Source of the DNA: Rhodopseudomonas palustris | Lineage (GTDB): Bacteria; Pseudomonadota; Alphaproteobacteria; Rhizobiales; Xanthobacteraceae | DNA length: 57,790 nt | Direction of reading: 5' to 3' | NCBI GenBank assembly: GCA_016215605.1 | Contig: JACRJB010000038.1 | Coordinates: 1 to 57,790 of the forward strand | Shown: positions 1 to 7,770 of the stretch, piece by piece | Numbering within the stretch: the first letter of the stretch is position 1 | How the letters are laid out: every line of letters starts with the position of its first letter | Position numbers and translations under genes: made by a program | Notes under the pieces: generated by a model | Database searches by the model: none | Told to the model about the DNA's origin: nothing | What the model saw: only the letters and a program-made list of their open reading frames with translations

Positions 1-92
1 ATGATAATTCCAAATTATGAAAAGGTCTTAATAGTAGAAAATTGTCCACGTCACAATGCGAAGTTGGTCGGTAAGGCTTGAATTGGCTAGTT
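1..92. other. AT-rich stub at window start
   Basis: This stretch is strikingly AT-rich compared with the rest of the window. It holds an open 25-codon frame that begins at base 1 and ends in TGA at 76-78, but with no visible upstream sequence it could be the tail of something larger or non-coding. It may mark the edge of an acquired region lying to the left. No function can be assigned. Confidence 0.3.
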
Positions 93-1487
93 CTACCTTC
101 CTCTAAGCCTCTCCAGCATCTCCCCCGTCGCAAACCCATCCGCCGGCGCGCCGATCGACGCCTGGTAATTCCGCAGCGCTTCCCGTGTCATGCTGCCGAA
201 TTGGCCGTCGGGGGTGCCGCGGTAGTAGCCGCGTTGGGCCAGCAGTTGCTGCAGTTCGAGGCGTTCGGTGCGGGAGAGGACGCGTTCGTGGCGGGGCCAG
301 GGTTGGACGAAGGGCGCGCCGCCGCGCAGGCGGTCGGCGAAATGGCCGATCGCGAGCGCATAGGCTTCGGCGGGGTTGTACTTCATGATGACGCGGAAAT
401 TCGTCAGCATCAGGAAGCCCGGGCCTTCGGCGCCGGCGGGCGCCAGTAGATAGGCCTTCTCGGCCGAGCGCGGGAACGGCTGGCCGTTCGGGCGCTTCAC
501 GCCCATCTCGTCCCATTGCGCCAGCGTCAGCATCTGCTTGCGGTCGGCCATCATGTAGTTGAAGCCCTTCGGCATCACGACCTCGTAGCCCCAGGTCGCG
601 CCGCTCTGCCAGCCGTCCTTCTTGAGGTTGTTGGCGGTCGAGGCGATCAGATCGTACGGATTGTCGACGACGTCGCGGCGGCCGTCGCCGTCGGCGTCGA
701 CGGCGAAGCGCTTGAACGCGGTCGGCATGAACTGCGTCGGCCCGAACGCGCCGGCCCAGGAGCCGCGCAGCTGCTCGGGGCGCAGGTCACCGCGATGCAG
801 GATTTCCAGCGCGGTGAGGAATTCGTCCTTGAAATAGGCTTGGCGGCGGCCGACGCAGGCGAGCGTCGCGGTGGAGTTGACCACGTAGCGATCGCCCATC
901 TGGGTCGAGTAGTTGCTTTCGATCCCCCAGATGGAAGCAACAATGTAGCGGTCGACGCCGTACGCGCGCTCGACCGCGTCGAATTGCGGCTTGTATTGCG
1001 CCAGGATCTCGCGGCCCCTCGCCATCCGGTTGTCGTTCACCAGGATGTCGAGATACTCCCAGATCGCCTTGGTGAATTCCGGCTGCGAATCCATCAGGTC
1101 CATCAGCCGCAGATCGGGCGAGAGCCCGGCGGTGTAGCGCTCGAAGCTGTCGCGCGAGATGTGGCGGCGCTGCGCGTCCGGCCACATCGACGCAACGCAG
1201 GCGTCGAAATTGGCGGCGGCTTCGCGGATCGCCGCCGCGGTCATCAGCGGATGGCCGGAGGCGCCGTCCTCGCCGCTCCACGGCGGCGCGGCTGTGCCGC
1301 CGGGCGGCGCCGTGGGCGTCTGCGCGCCGATATTGGCGGGCTGCGGCGCGGCCGGCGCCGCATTCTTGCCGCCGAACAGATTGAACACGTCGAACGGGGT
1401 CTGCGCCTGCGCCGCGCCCGCCTGCAAGGTTGCGCCGAGCAGCGCCGCCGCTGCGGCGCGCGCCAGCCTGTTGCCGGTTGCCGTCAT
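93..1487 (-). CDS. Lytic murein transglycosylase (MltB/SLT_2 type) with peptidoglycan-binding domain
   Basis: Exported enzyme expected to cleave the MurNAc-GlcNAc bond of peptidoglycan with formation of 1,6-anhydro-MurNAc. The 464-residue protein has an N-terminal signal peptide (hydrophobic residues 8-29 ending AQA), a Pro/Ala-rich linker, an SLT_2/MltB-like catalytic domain at about 80-390 with the catalytic Glu in WGIESNYS (E190) and the GAFGPTQFMP motif, and a C-terminal PG_binding_1 repeat at about 405-462. Length fits the family of signal peptide plus SLT_2 plus PG-binding proteins common in Rhizobiales. It stands alone, divergent from the LysE gene. Confidence 0.93.
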   Translation of the reverse strand: MTATGNRLARAAAAALLGATLQAGAAQAQTPFDVFNLFGGKNAAPAAPQPANIGAQTPTAPPGGTAAPPWSGEDGASGHPLMTAAAIREAAANFDACVASMWPDAQRRHISRDSFERYTAGLSPDLRLMDLMDSQPEFTKAIWEYLDILVNDNRMARGREILAQYKPQFDAVERAYGVDRYIVASIWGIESNYSTQMGDRYVVNSTATLACVGRRQAYFKDEFLTALEILHRGDLRPEQLRGSWAGAFGPTQFMPTAFKRFAVDADGDGRRDVVDNPYDLIASTANNLKKDGWQSGATWGYEVVMPKGFNYMMADRKQMLTLAQWDEMGVKRPNGQPFPRSAEKAYLLAPAGAEGPGFLMLTNFRVIMKYNPAEAYALAIGHFADRLRGGAPFVQPWPRHERVLSRTERLELQQLLAQRGYYRGTPDGQFGSMTREALRNYQASIGAPADGFATGEMLERLRGR

Positions 1488-1688
1488 CCTGGTCCGATCC
1501 GTCTGCTCGATACGAGCCCCCGTGGTCAGGAGGCCTCGTCATGGTTTCGATCAGCTTAACAAGGCGTTGTTTTGTCAGGGGACGGCACGGTGGCGAACCA
1601 GGTTTGCGGCGCTCGCGGACGGGCTTGACCGGCGCGGCGATCGCGGGTGGAGATGGCGAGAACTCACTTTCGCACAGGCGCTTCCGCG

Positions 1689-2324
1689 ATGCTCGGTATC
1701 CACGATTTCTGGCTGTTCGTCGCCTCCGGGCTGCTGCTCAATGTCACGCCGGGGCCGGACACCGCGTTCATCGTCGGCCGCGGCCTGCAGTTCGGCTGGC
1801 GCGGCGGCGCAGCGGCGGCGCTCGGCGTCAGCGCCGGCTGCCTGGTGCATGTGACCGCGGCGGCGGTCGGGTTGTCGGCGCTGCTGATGGCCTCGACGCT
1901 GGCCTTCACGGCGGTCAAGCTGATCGGCGCGGCCTATCTGATCTGGCTCGGGATCGGCATGCTGCTGTCGCGCGCGACCGGTTTTGCGGCGACGTCCGAC
2001 GATGCGCCGGCGCTGCGGCCGGCGCAGGTGTTCCGCCAGGGGATGCTGACCAATGCGCTCAACCCGAAGGTGGCGCTGTTCTTCCTCGCCTTCCTGCCGC
2101 AATTCGTCGATGCCGACGCGCCGCACAAGGCGCTGGCATTCCTGGTTCTCGGGCTGATCTTCGTCGGCAACGGCACGCTGTATTGCCTGGCGCTGGCGGC
2201 GTTCGCCGCGCGCGCGTCGGATCGGCTGCGGCGCTCCGGCCCGCTGCTGCAATGGATCAATCGCGGCCTCGGCGCGCTGTTCGTGGCGCTCGGCCTGCGC
2301 GTCGCGCTGCTGCAGGCGCGCTGA
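1689..2324 (+). CDS. LysE/RhtB family amino-acid exporter
   Basis: Integral membrane exporter of the LysE superfamily, expected to extrude an amino acid or similar small metabolite. About 211 residues with five to six hydrophobic segments; the N-terminal segment carries the family hallmark NVTPGPDTAFI followed by a glycine-rich GRGLQFGWRGG stretch, and the middle has NALNPKVALFFLAFLPQFV. The frame is open upstream to 1647, but the start at 1689 places the first helix at the usual distance from the N terminus. It converges on the TauE gene with only 7 bp between stops. The substrate cannot be read from sequence. Confidence 0.9.
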   Translation: MLGIHDFWLFVASGLLLNVTPGPDTAFIVGRGLQFGWRGGAAAALGVSAGCLVHVTAAAVGLSALLMASTLAFTAVKLIGAAYLIWLGIGMLLSRATGFAATSDDAPALRPAQVFRQGMLTNALNPKVALFFLAFLPQFVDADAPHKALAFLVLGLIFVGNGTLYCLALAAFAARASDRLRRSGPLLQWINRGLGALFVALGLRVALLQAR

Positions 2325-2331
2325 AGAGCGC

Positions 2332-3084
2332 TCAGCCGATCATCTTCACCAGCGTTTCGGCGAACAGATAGCAGCCGAGCCCGATGATCGAGATCAGGAA
2401 CCATTTCCGGAACACGTCCGGATGCATCCGGTCGCGCACCGCCTGGCCGGCGAACATGCCGGCAAAGGCCGCGACCATCGCGATGCCGCCGGGCAAAGCG
2501 GTGGCTACAGAGAGTAGGCCGGCATCGGTGAGGTTGAACGCCAGCGCCAGCGTCGCGGTGGTGAAGAACACGCCGAGCGCCTGCACCAGCTCGTTCTTCT
2601 CCATGCCGATCGCCTGCATGAACGGCATCGACGGGATCACCTGCACGCCGGTCGCGGCCGACACCACGCCGGTGACCACGCCGACCGGGCCGCCGACCCA
2701 TTTCTCGTAGCTGCGCGAAACATGGAAGCGGGTGCGACTCAGCCCGAGGATGCCGTAGATCACCAGCAGCACGCCGAGCACCAGCGTGCCGTAGCGCGCA
2801 TAGGGACCGGTCATCAGCCCCGACCCCAGCCGGATCCCGATCACGGTGCCGAGCATCAGCGGCCACAGCCGGCGCAGGATGTCGCGCAGATAGGGGCCGG
2901 CGAAGGTCTGCCAGATGTTGGTGACGATCGCCGGCACGATCACGATCGCCACCGCCTGCGCCGGCGGCATCACCACGGCGAGCAGGCCGATCGAGACGGT
3001 CGGCAGGCCAAGGCCGATGACTCCCTTGATGAAGCCGGCGAAGGCGAACACGGCGGCGATGAGGAGGAGAAGCGAGCCCGACAC
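2332..3084 (-). CDS. TauE/SafE family membrane permease (sulfite exporter family)
   Basis: Predicted inner-membrane permease of the TauE/SafE family, whose members are linked to export or uptake of sulfite, sulfoacetate or related anions. About 250 residues with eight or so hydrophobic segments. It shows the family pattern FAGFIKGVIGLGLP near the N terminus and the repeated motif GVVSAATGVQVIPSMPF in the middle. The frame lacks an ATG at the right place; a GTG at 3084 gives the family length, and a GTG at 3117 is a second option. It follows the glyoxalase gene by about 50 bp on the same strand, so the two are probably co-transcribed. Confidence 0.85.
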   Translation of the reverse strand: MSGSLLLLIAAVFAFAGFIKGVIGLGLPTVSIGLLAVVMPPAQAVAIVIVPAIVTNIWQTFAGPYLRDILRRLWPLMLGTVIGIRLGSGLMTGPYARYGTLVLGVLLVIYGILGLSRTRFHVSRSYEKWVGGPVGVVTGVVSAATGVQVIPSMPFMQAIGMEKNELVQALGVFFTTATLALAFNLTDAGLLSVATALPGGIAMVAAFAGMFAGQAVRDRMHPDVFRKWFLISIIGLGCYLFAETLVKMIG

Positions 3085-3131
3085 CGCCGCAAATTGTCCG
3101 ATCGCGCGGCTTCGCACAACAGCTGTCGTGC

Positions 3132-3563
3132 TTATGCCTGGGTTGCGGCGGCGCCCTCGGCATATTGCGCCGCGTAGTCCGCGCTGGGCGGGATCGGCTT
3201 GATGATGTCGATCAGCACGCCGTTCGGGTCGGCGGTGATGAAATGGCGCTGGCCGAAATCCTCGTCGCGCAGCGGCAGCAGAATCGGCAGCCCGGCCGCC
3301 TGCAGCCTTGCATATTCGGCGTCCGGGTCGGCGACCTCGAAATTCAGGATCAGCCCCGACACCCGGCCGCGGCCGGCTTCGGGCACGGTCGGATGCTGGC
3401 CGTCGAGGATGGCGAGGTTGATGCCCGGGTCCTGGGCGGACTGCAGGTGCACGTACCAGTCGGATTCGAACAGCGGCTGAAAGCCGAAATGCGCGGCGTA
3501 GAAGGCCGCGGTCGCGCCGACGTCCGGCGTCATGATGACGGGGTAATAGCTGGTCGCCTGCAT
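3132..3563 (-). CDS. VOC (glyoxalase/bleomycin-resistance fold) protein
   Basis: Small cytoplasmic protein of the vicinal-oxygen-chelate fold, 143 residues, with the typical opening [22 protein letters not shown] and a C-terminal metal-ligand pattern DPNGVLIDI. The precise reaction is unknown; VOC proteins include glyoxalases, dioxygenases and antibiotic-binding proteins. The start at 3563 is preceded by a strong GGGAGG Shine-Dalgarno. It is the first gene of a two-gene unit with the TauE permease and is divergent from a TetR gene, with a perfect inverted repeat between them, so the TetR protein probably represses it. Confidence 0.88.
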   Translation of the reverse strand: MQATSYYPVIMTPDVGATAAFYAAHFGFQPLFESDWYVHLQSAQDPGINLAILDGQHPTVPEAGRGRVSGLILNFEVADPDAEYARLQAAGLPILLPLRDEDFGQRHFITADPNGVLIDIIKPIPPSADYAAQYAEGAAATQA

Positions 3564-3596
3564 CGCCTTTCCTCCCGGGCTGAACAAAGATACAAT

Positions 3597-3621
3597 CTGC
3601 ATGTTTTAAAATAACATGCAG
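3597..3621. promoter_or_regulatory. Inverted repeat, candidate TetR operator
   Basis: Perfect 9-bp arms CTGCATGTT and AACATGCAG separated by 7 AT-rich bases (TTAAAAT). It lies in the divergent control region of the VOC/TauE unit and the TetR gene and overlaps the first possible TetR start codon at 3616. Position and symmetry are typical of an autoregulated TetR operator. Confidence 0.65.
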
Positions 3622-4221
3622 GCTGTATGTATGCCAGTGACCAAGCGACGCACCAATCCGGAACGCTCCAGCACCACGCGCGCGGGATTGATCGCGGCCG
3701 GCCGCAACGCCTTCATCGCGCAAGGCTATGCGGGAACCGGGACGCCCGATTTGGTCGAGGCCGCCGGCCTGACGCGCGGCGCGCTGTATCATCATTTCGA
3801 CGACAAGCAGGGGCTGTTCCGGGCGGTGGTCGAGGCCGAATCGGCCGCGGTGGCGGCGGAGATCGAGGCGGCGCCGCTCGACGGCTCGCCGATCGCGGCG
3901 CTGATCGCCGGCGGCGAAGCCTATCTGGCGGCGATGGCGGTGCCCGGCCGCACCCGGCTGTTGCTGATCGAATCGCCAGCCGTGCTCGGCCGCGCCGAGG
4001 CCGACGCGATCGATGCCCGGCACGGCGTCCGGACGCTGTGCGACGGGTTGCAGGCCGCGATCGACGCGGGCGCGATCCCGCCGCTGCCGCTCGCGCCGAC
4101 CGCGCAACTGCTCGGCGCGGCTTACGATCGCGCCGCGCTGGCGATCGAGCAGGGCGCCGACCGCGAGGAATGGCTGGCCGTGCTGCGGGCGGTGATCGAA
4201 GGTCTCGCTGCGCGGCGGTGA
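3616..4221 (+). CDS. TetR family transcriptional regulator
   Basis: One-component repressor with an N-terminal helix-turn-helix (about residues 18-65; AFIAQGYAGTGTPDLVEAAGLTRGALYHHFDDK shortened here to its TRGALYHHF core) and a variable C-terminal ligand domain resembling TetR_C_11-type proteins. 201 residues, or 196 if the second ATG at 3631 is used; the first ATG sits inside the operator palindrome, so the 3631 start may be the true one. Divergent from the VOC and TauE genes, which are its likely targets. The inducing ligand is unknown. Confidence 0.9.
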   Translation: MQAVCMPVTKRRTNPERSSTTRAGLIAAGRNAFIAQGYAGTGTPDLVEAAGLTRGALYHHFDDKQGLFRAVVEAESAAVAAEIEAAPLDGSPIAALIAGGEAYLAAMAVPGRTRLLLIESPAVLGRAEADAIDARHGVRTLCDGLQAAIDAGAIPPLPLAPTAQLLGAAYDRAALAIEQGADREEWLAVLRAVIEGLAARR

Positions 4222-4236
4222 CCGCGCTCGCGCGAC

Positions 4237-5019
4237 TCAGCCGTTGAGGATCTTCATCGCGGCTTCATGCACGCGCTTGTCGCCGGCGGCGATGATGCGG
4301 CCGCCGTTCTGCGCCGGCTGGCCGTCCCAGGTGGTGACGATGCCGCCCGCACCGGTGATGATCGGAATCAGCGCCGCGATGTCGTAGGGCTTAAGCTCGG
4401 TCTCGATCACCAGATCGAGCTGCCCGGCGGCCAGCATGCAATAGGCATAGCAGTCGCCGCCGAACCGGGTCAGCCGGGTCACGGCTTGTACGCGCTCGAA
4501 GGTGGCGCGGTCGGCGTCGTTCATCAGCAGCGGTGAGGTGGTGAACAGCGTCGCGTCCTTCAGCGTCGCGCAGCGCCGCACGTTCAGCCGGCGCTCGCCC
4601 GATGGCCCCTTGTACGATGCCGATCCGTTGTCGCCAGAGAACCGCTCGCCGATGAAGGGCTGATGCATCATGCCGTAGACCGGCGTGCCCTTGTGCAGCA
4701 GCGCGATCAGCGTGCCCCACACCGGGAAGCCGGCGATGAAAGATTTGGTGCCGTCGATCGGGTCCAGCACCCAGACGTAGTCGGCGTCCTCCCGCTCGTT
4801 GCCGAACTCTTCGCCGACGATGCCGTGCTGCGGGAAGCTCGCCTTGATCAGCCGGCGCATCACCGCCTCGCCGGCGCGATCGGCCTCGGTCACCGGATCG
4901 AAGTCGCGGCCGGGCTGCTTGTTGTCGATCGTCAGCGAGGTCCGGAAGAACGGCAGAATGGTGTCGCCGGACGACGTCGCGAGGCGTCCGATAAAGGCGG
5001 CGAAATCGATGACCGTCAC
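4237..5019 (-). CDS. hisN: Histidinol-phosphatase, inositol monophosphatase family
   Basis: Mg-dependent phosphatase expected to convert L-histidinol phosphate to L-histidinol, the penultimate step of histidine synthesis. 260 residues with the IMPase metal-site motifs: GEE at 69-71, DPIDGT at 86-91 and a C-terminal PYDIAAL segment carrying the third Asp. Its sequence style (FDPVTEADRA, SFIAGFPVWGTL, MMHQPFIGERF) is that of the HisN branch, unlike the second IMPase gene at 44253, which is the SuhB branch. A monocistronic gene; an MmgR-like sRNA lies upstream on the opposite strand. Confidence 0.87.
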   Translation of the reverse strand: MTVIDFAAFIGRLATSSGDTILPFFRTSLTIDNKQPGRDFDPVTEADRAGEAVMRRLIKASFPQHGIVGEEFGNEREDADYVWVLDPIDGTKSFIAGFPVWGTLIALLHKGTPVYGMMHQPFIGERFSGDNGSASYKGPSGERRLNVRRCATLKDATLFTTSPLLMNDADRATFERVQAVTRLTRFGGDCYAYCMLAAGQLDLVIETELKPYDIAALIPIITGAGGIVTTWDGQPAQNGGRIIAAGDKRVHEAAMKILNG

Positions 5020-5324
5020 GGGCGATCCTTGTCAGTCTGGGGTTACACTGCACGAGGTCTTAGGCTTGCCTGAAACCCCGCCCGTCCGCCTCACTTATTA
5101 TGTCGTATGATCCGCGGTCCAGAGGCTGAACGGCGGGATGAGCCGCCATTCACATTTTTCGGATGTTTGTTGCGATTGGTTCGGTCCTTGTCGGCGGTGG
5201 CCGGGCCATCACAGCGGGAACCCACGCTTTTTTGTCGCAGGCGCATCGCTCGAATCGATTTCATCTCATTGATTTGGCTCAAATAAATCTCAGAGGCCCC
5301 GGTGCGTATCTGGCACTCTGACAT
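5020..5324. other. Intergenic region upstream of hisN
   Basis: No coding frame with a convincing start or codon bias is visible here. It must contain the hisN promoter, which I cannot place with confidence. A GC-rich imperfect hairpin around 5130-5150 followed by a short T-run is too weak to call. Confidence 0.4.
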
Positions 5325-5347
5325 GCGTTTTTTGCATAGAAAAACGC
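5325..5347. promoter_or_regulatory. Inverted repeat just upstream of the sRNA promoter
   Basis: Perfect 8-bp arms GCGTTTTT and AAAAACGC with a 7-bp spacer, ending about 10 bp before the proposed -35 element of the sRNA at 5393. A transcription factor site is the simplest reading; the factor is unknown. Confidence 0.4.
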
Positions 5348-5357
5348 TCAAAAACAC

Positions 5358-5386
5358 TTGCGCTTTGTGCGGCGCGGTCGCATATT
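5358..5386 (+). promoter_or_regulatory. Proposed sigma-70 promoter of the MmgR-like sRNA
   Basis: TTGCGC (5358-5363) and CATATT (5381-5386) are separated by 17 bp and predict initiation near 5393, which would give an RNA of just under 90 nt ending in the T-run at 5480. Assigned by eye from spacing and similarity to the TTGACA/TATAAT pattern. Confidence 0.45.
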
Positions 5387-5392
5387 GTTGCG

Positions 5393-5480
5393 GTGCGGTA
5401 GCGCCTCGCGCTATCGCTGCCCTCCTTGGGCGTTTCCTCCCTAGACTTGGGCCGCTTGCCATCGCAAGCGGCCCTTTTTT
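5393..5480 (+). ncRNA. mmgR: MmgR/alpha-r8 (suhB family) trans-acting sRNA
   Basis: The sequence contains TTTCCTCCCT (5433-5442), the conserved single-stranded decamer I recall for the alpha-r8/MmgR family of alphaproteobacterial sRNAs, followed directly by a strong rho-independent terminator: a perfect 10-bp stem (5449-5458 with 5465-5474), a 6-nt loop and six Ts. Proximity to an IMPase-family gene also matches the family, named suhB in Rfam for that location. MmgR in Sinorhizobium is an Hfq-bound sRNA that limits polyhydroxybutyrate accumulation. The 5' end is inferred from the promoter; family membership is from memory of the motif. Confidence 0.8.
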
Positions 5481-5565
5481 CTTGCCGCGTGCGTTGTTCG
5501 ACGTTCGGAACGCAGCGTCGGTGCGGTGGCGAACGCAGACCGGCAGCGAGCTTCGATGCGCTCGT

Positions 5566-6453
5566 CTATTCGGCGGCGGCCTGAAACGGGCCGAGATCGG
5601 CCAGCGGGATGCCCGACAGGGCGTCGGCGAGCATCGTGAAGTCCTCCGCCACGCGGGCAAACCGGTCGCTGCGCTGGCGCAGGCGTTCGTCCATGTAGAT
5701 CGCGCGGTTGAGTTCGACCTGCACGGTGTGCAGGCCGCTCGCGGGATTGCCGTAGTGCTCGGTGATGAAGCCGCCCGCATAGGGCTTGTTGCGGCCGACC
5801 GAATAGCCGCGCGCCGCCATGGTTTCCTCGACGACGCTCGGGATCAGCGGCGAGCAGCTGGTGCCGTAGCGATCGCCGATCACGATGTCGGGCCGCCGCG
5901 GCTCGTCGCGGGTGACGCCGACCGACGGCATCGAATGGCAGTCGACCAGAATCACAGTGCCCCAGGTCTGATGCGTCTGATTGATCAGGCGGCGCAGCGC
6001 GCGGTGATACGGCTTGTACAGCGTCTCGATCCGGCCGAGCGCGTCGTCGACAGCAATCCGCTCGCGATAGATCTCCTGGCCGTCGCCGACCACGCGCGGA
6101 ATCGTGCCGAGGCCGCCGGCGACCCGCATCGACCGGGTGTTGGCGAAACTCGGCAAGCGGCCGTTGAACATCCTCGGATCGAGTTCGTAGGGCTCGCGGT
6201 TGACGTCGATGTAGGAGCGGGGGAAATGCACCCGCACCACCGGGAAACCTTGGTCGTAGAGGTGGTCGATCAGCTCGTCGACGAACGAATCTTCGGAGCG
6301 GCGCAGCGCCTCGAGATCGATCCGGGAGGCGTTGAGGAAGGCGTTCGGATACACCGACCCGGAATGCGGCGAATTGAAAATGATCGGGGCACGCCAGACC
6401 GTCGGCTCGGCGATCTCGAACGCGGGCGAGAACTCGTCGTCGAACTCGGTCAT
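5566..6453 (-). CDS. N-formylglutamate amidohydrolase family protein
   Basis: Hydrolase of the FGase family, expected to split N-formyl-L-glutamate into formate and glutamate, the last step of one histidine degradation route; some relatives act on other N-acyl amino acids. 295 residues with NSPHSGSVYP near the N terminus (probable metal-binding His), PRSYIDVNREPYELD, and DCHSMPS in the centre, all family landmarks. An upstream extension is open, but ATG 6453 gives the normal length. It converges with the sRNA and is divergent from cpdR, an arrangement I have the impression recurs in Rhizobiales. Confidence 0.87.
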   Translation of the reverse strand: MTEFDDEFSPAFEIAEPTVWRAPIIFNSPHSGSVYPNAFLNASRIDLEALRRSEDSFVDELIDHLYDQGFPVVRVHFPRSYIDVNREPYELDPRMFNGRLPSFANTRSMRVAGGLGTIPRVVGDGQEIYRERIAVDDALGRIETLYKPYHRALRRLINQTHQTWGTVILVDCHSMPSVGVTRDEPRRPDIVIGDRYGTSCSPLIPSVVEETMAARGYSVGRNKPYAGGFITEHYGNPASGLHTVQVELNRAIYMDERLRQRSDRFARVAEDFTMLADALSGIPLADLGPFQAAAE

Positions 6454-6742
6454 CGTCGTCTGTGGCCCGTCAATCCGCTGACCTCCGTCTTGCCGCAACC
6501 ACCTGATGACATTCGTAGGCAACATTGTCGGCGTTCGATGCAGTCGTGCCAAGCAAAATCATTCCAAGGTGGGCCCAACGGGCGCGGCTCGGGAAAGTGC
6601 CGCGGATGATTGATCGCCGACTTGATTCAGCGCAGGATCATTTCGACCTGCGAACGTCCCGCGGCAGAAATTTCACCCGAAATTTACCAACACGCCGTCT
6701 AACTGAATCGCAGTTTTCCCGTCCGGATTGAAGCCAGCAACC

Positions 6743-7102
6743 ATGCACAAGATTCTCCTCGCCGAAGACGACAACGACATGCGCCGGTTCCTGGTGAAGG
6801 CGCTGGAAAACGCCGGATTTCAGGTGTCCTCGTTCGACAACGGCATGTCGGCCTATCAGCGGCTGCGCGAGGAGCCGTTCGAGATGCTGCTCACCGACAT
6901 CGTGATGCCGGAGATGGACGGCATCGAACTGGCGCGCCGCGCCTCGGAACTCGACCCCGACATCAAGATCATGTTCATCACCGGTTTCGCCGCTGTTGCG
7001 CTGAATTCGGATTCGGAAGCGCCGAAAAACGCCAAGGTGCTGTCCAAGCCGGTGCATCTGCGTGAATTGGTCAGCGAAGTGAACAAGATGTTGGCCGCCT
7101 AA
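6743..7102 (+). CDS. cpdR: Single-domain response regulator CpdR
   Basis: 119-residue stand-alone receiver domain. Acidic pocket E8-D9-D10, phospho-acceptor D52 in TDIVMPEMDG, conserved Thr in FITGF and Lys in SKPVHLREL. Length, start (MHKILLAEDD) and the VHLRELVSEV end match CpdR. Unphosphorylated CpdR primes the ClpXP protease and helps bring it to the cell pole so that CtrA and other regulators are degraded; phosphorylation through the CckA-ChpT relay switches this off. The ATG at 6743 is preferred over an upstream TTG at 6728. RcdA, a partner in the same pathway, is encoded at 28754. Confidence 0.88.
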   Translation: MHKILLAEDDNDMRRFLVKALENAGFQVSSFDNGMSAYQRLREEPFEMLLTDIVMPEMDGIELARRASELDPDIKIMFITGFAAVALNSDSEAPKNAKVLSKPVHLRELVSEVNKMLAA

Positions 7103-7173
7103 ATCCTGCTTTGGTGCGCTTGCCTGTCCGGCCCGGAGCCGATATAGGGACGCCACCCGTCACGACGACTTGA

Positions 7174-7248
7174 GGGCGCGTAGCTCAGCGGGAGAGCACC
7201 TCGTTGACATCGAGGGGGTCACAGGTTCGATCCCTGTCGCGCCCACCA
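7174..7248 (+). tRNA. tRNA-Val (anticodon GAC)
   Basis: Complete cloverleaf. Acceptor arm GGGCGCG (7174-7180) pairs with CGCGCCC (7238-7244); anticodon stem CCTCG/CGAGG encloses loop TTGACAT with anticodon GAC at 7206-7208; T-arm ACAGG-TTCGATC-CCTGT. The 3' CCA (7246-7248) is encoded. It reads GUC and, by wobble, GUU codons. Confidence 0.97.
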
Positions 7249-7415
7249 TCCCTCAGCCCCGCATCGATCCAGTGCCTCGGCTTCTCGCCGGCCTGACGGC
7301 GAACCCGGTTCCACCTTCCGAAAAGTCGACGTCCGCGGTCGCTGACGACCTGCGGAACGAAGCGGCCTGCGACGAATTGGCCCAGCATCGCAATTCGACG
7401 CATGGGAGCGACCCG

Positions 7416-7688
7416 ATGATCAAGCAGTTCGCCATCACCGCCGCCGCGCTGGCGGTTCTGTCCACCGCCGCCGTTGCGCCGGCCAGCGCCGACGAGGTCG
7501 GCATCGGTGTCGGCCCGGTCGGCGTCACCGTCGGCACCGGCCACGGACCCTATTACGACCGCGAGGACCGCTATGTCCGCGAACGGCGGGTGTATCGCGA
7601 GCGTGAGCCCGACGAGACCGTCGTCGTCCGGCGGCAGTACCGCGAAGAGCCGCGCCGGCGGGTGATCATCGAACGCGACGACGACTAA
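7416..7688 (+). CDS. Small secreted protein, Arg/Glu-rich tail
   Basis: 90-residue protein of unknown function. Signal peptide at 1-24 (IKQFAITAAALAVLSTAA, cleavage after ASA), a short Gly/Val segment (GVGPVGVTVGTG) and a strongly charged tail rich in RERR, REEP and RDDD. The ATG at 7416 is preceded by GGGAG and is preferred over the longer open frame, which would run through the tRNA. Similar short signal-peptide proteins with charged tails are widespread in Bradyrhizobium relatives, without known role. A terminator follows directly. Confidence 0.72.
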   Translation: MIKQFAITAAALAVLSTAAVAPASADEVGIGVGPVGVTVGTGHGPYYDREDRYVRERRVYREREPDETVVVRRQYREEPRRRVIIERDDD

Positions 7689-7708
7689 GATCCCGACTCC
7701 CAAGTCCA

Positions 7709-7736
7709 ACGGCCCCCCATTGTCGGGGGCCGTTTT
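7709..7736 (+). terminator. Rho-independent terminator
   Basis: Nine-bp perfect stem ACGGCCCCC/GGGGGCCGT with a 7-nt loop, followed by TTTT. It ends the transcript of the small secreted protein at 7416-7688. Confidence 0.75.
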
Positions 7737-7770
7737 GATGTGGACGCCTCGGGATGGGAGTTTCGGAGGT

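Noticed and set aside
2332-4107. One 591-residue fusion of TauE permease with upstream sequence
   Set aside because: The upstream part lies antisense to the TetR gene and out of frame with the VOC gene and looks non-coding; the permease begins near 3084.
7174-7248. tRNA-Val as attachment site of an integrated element
   Set aside because: No integrase gene and no second copy of the tRNA 3' end were noticed nearby; flanking genes look native.
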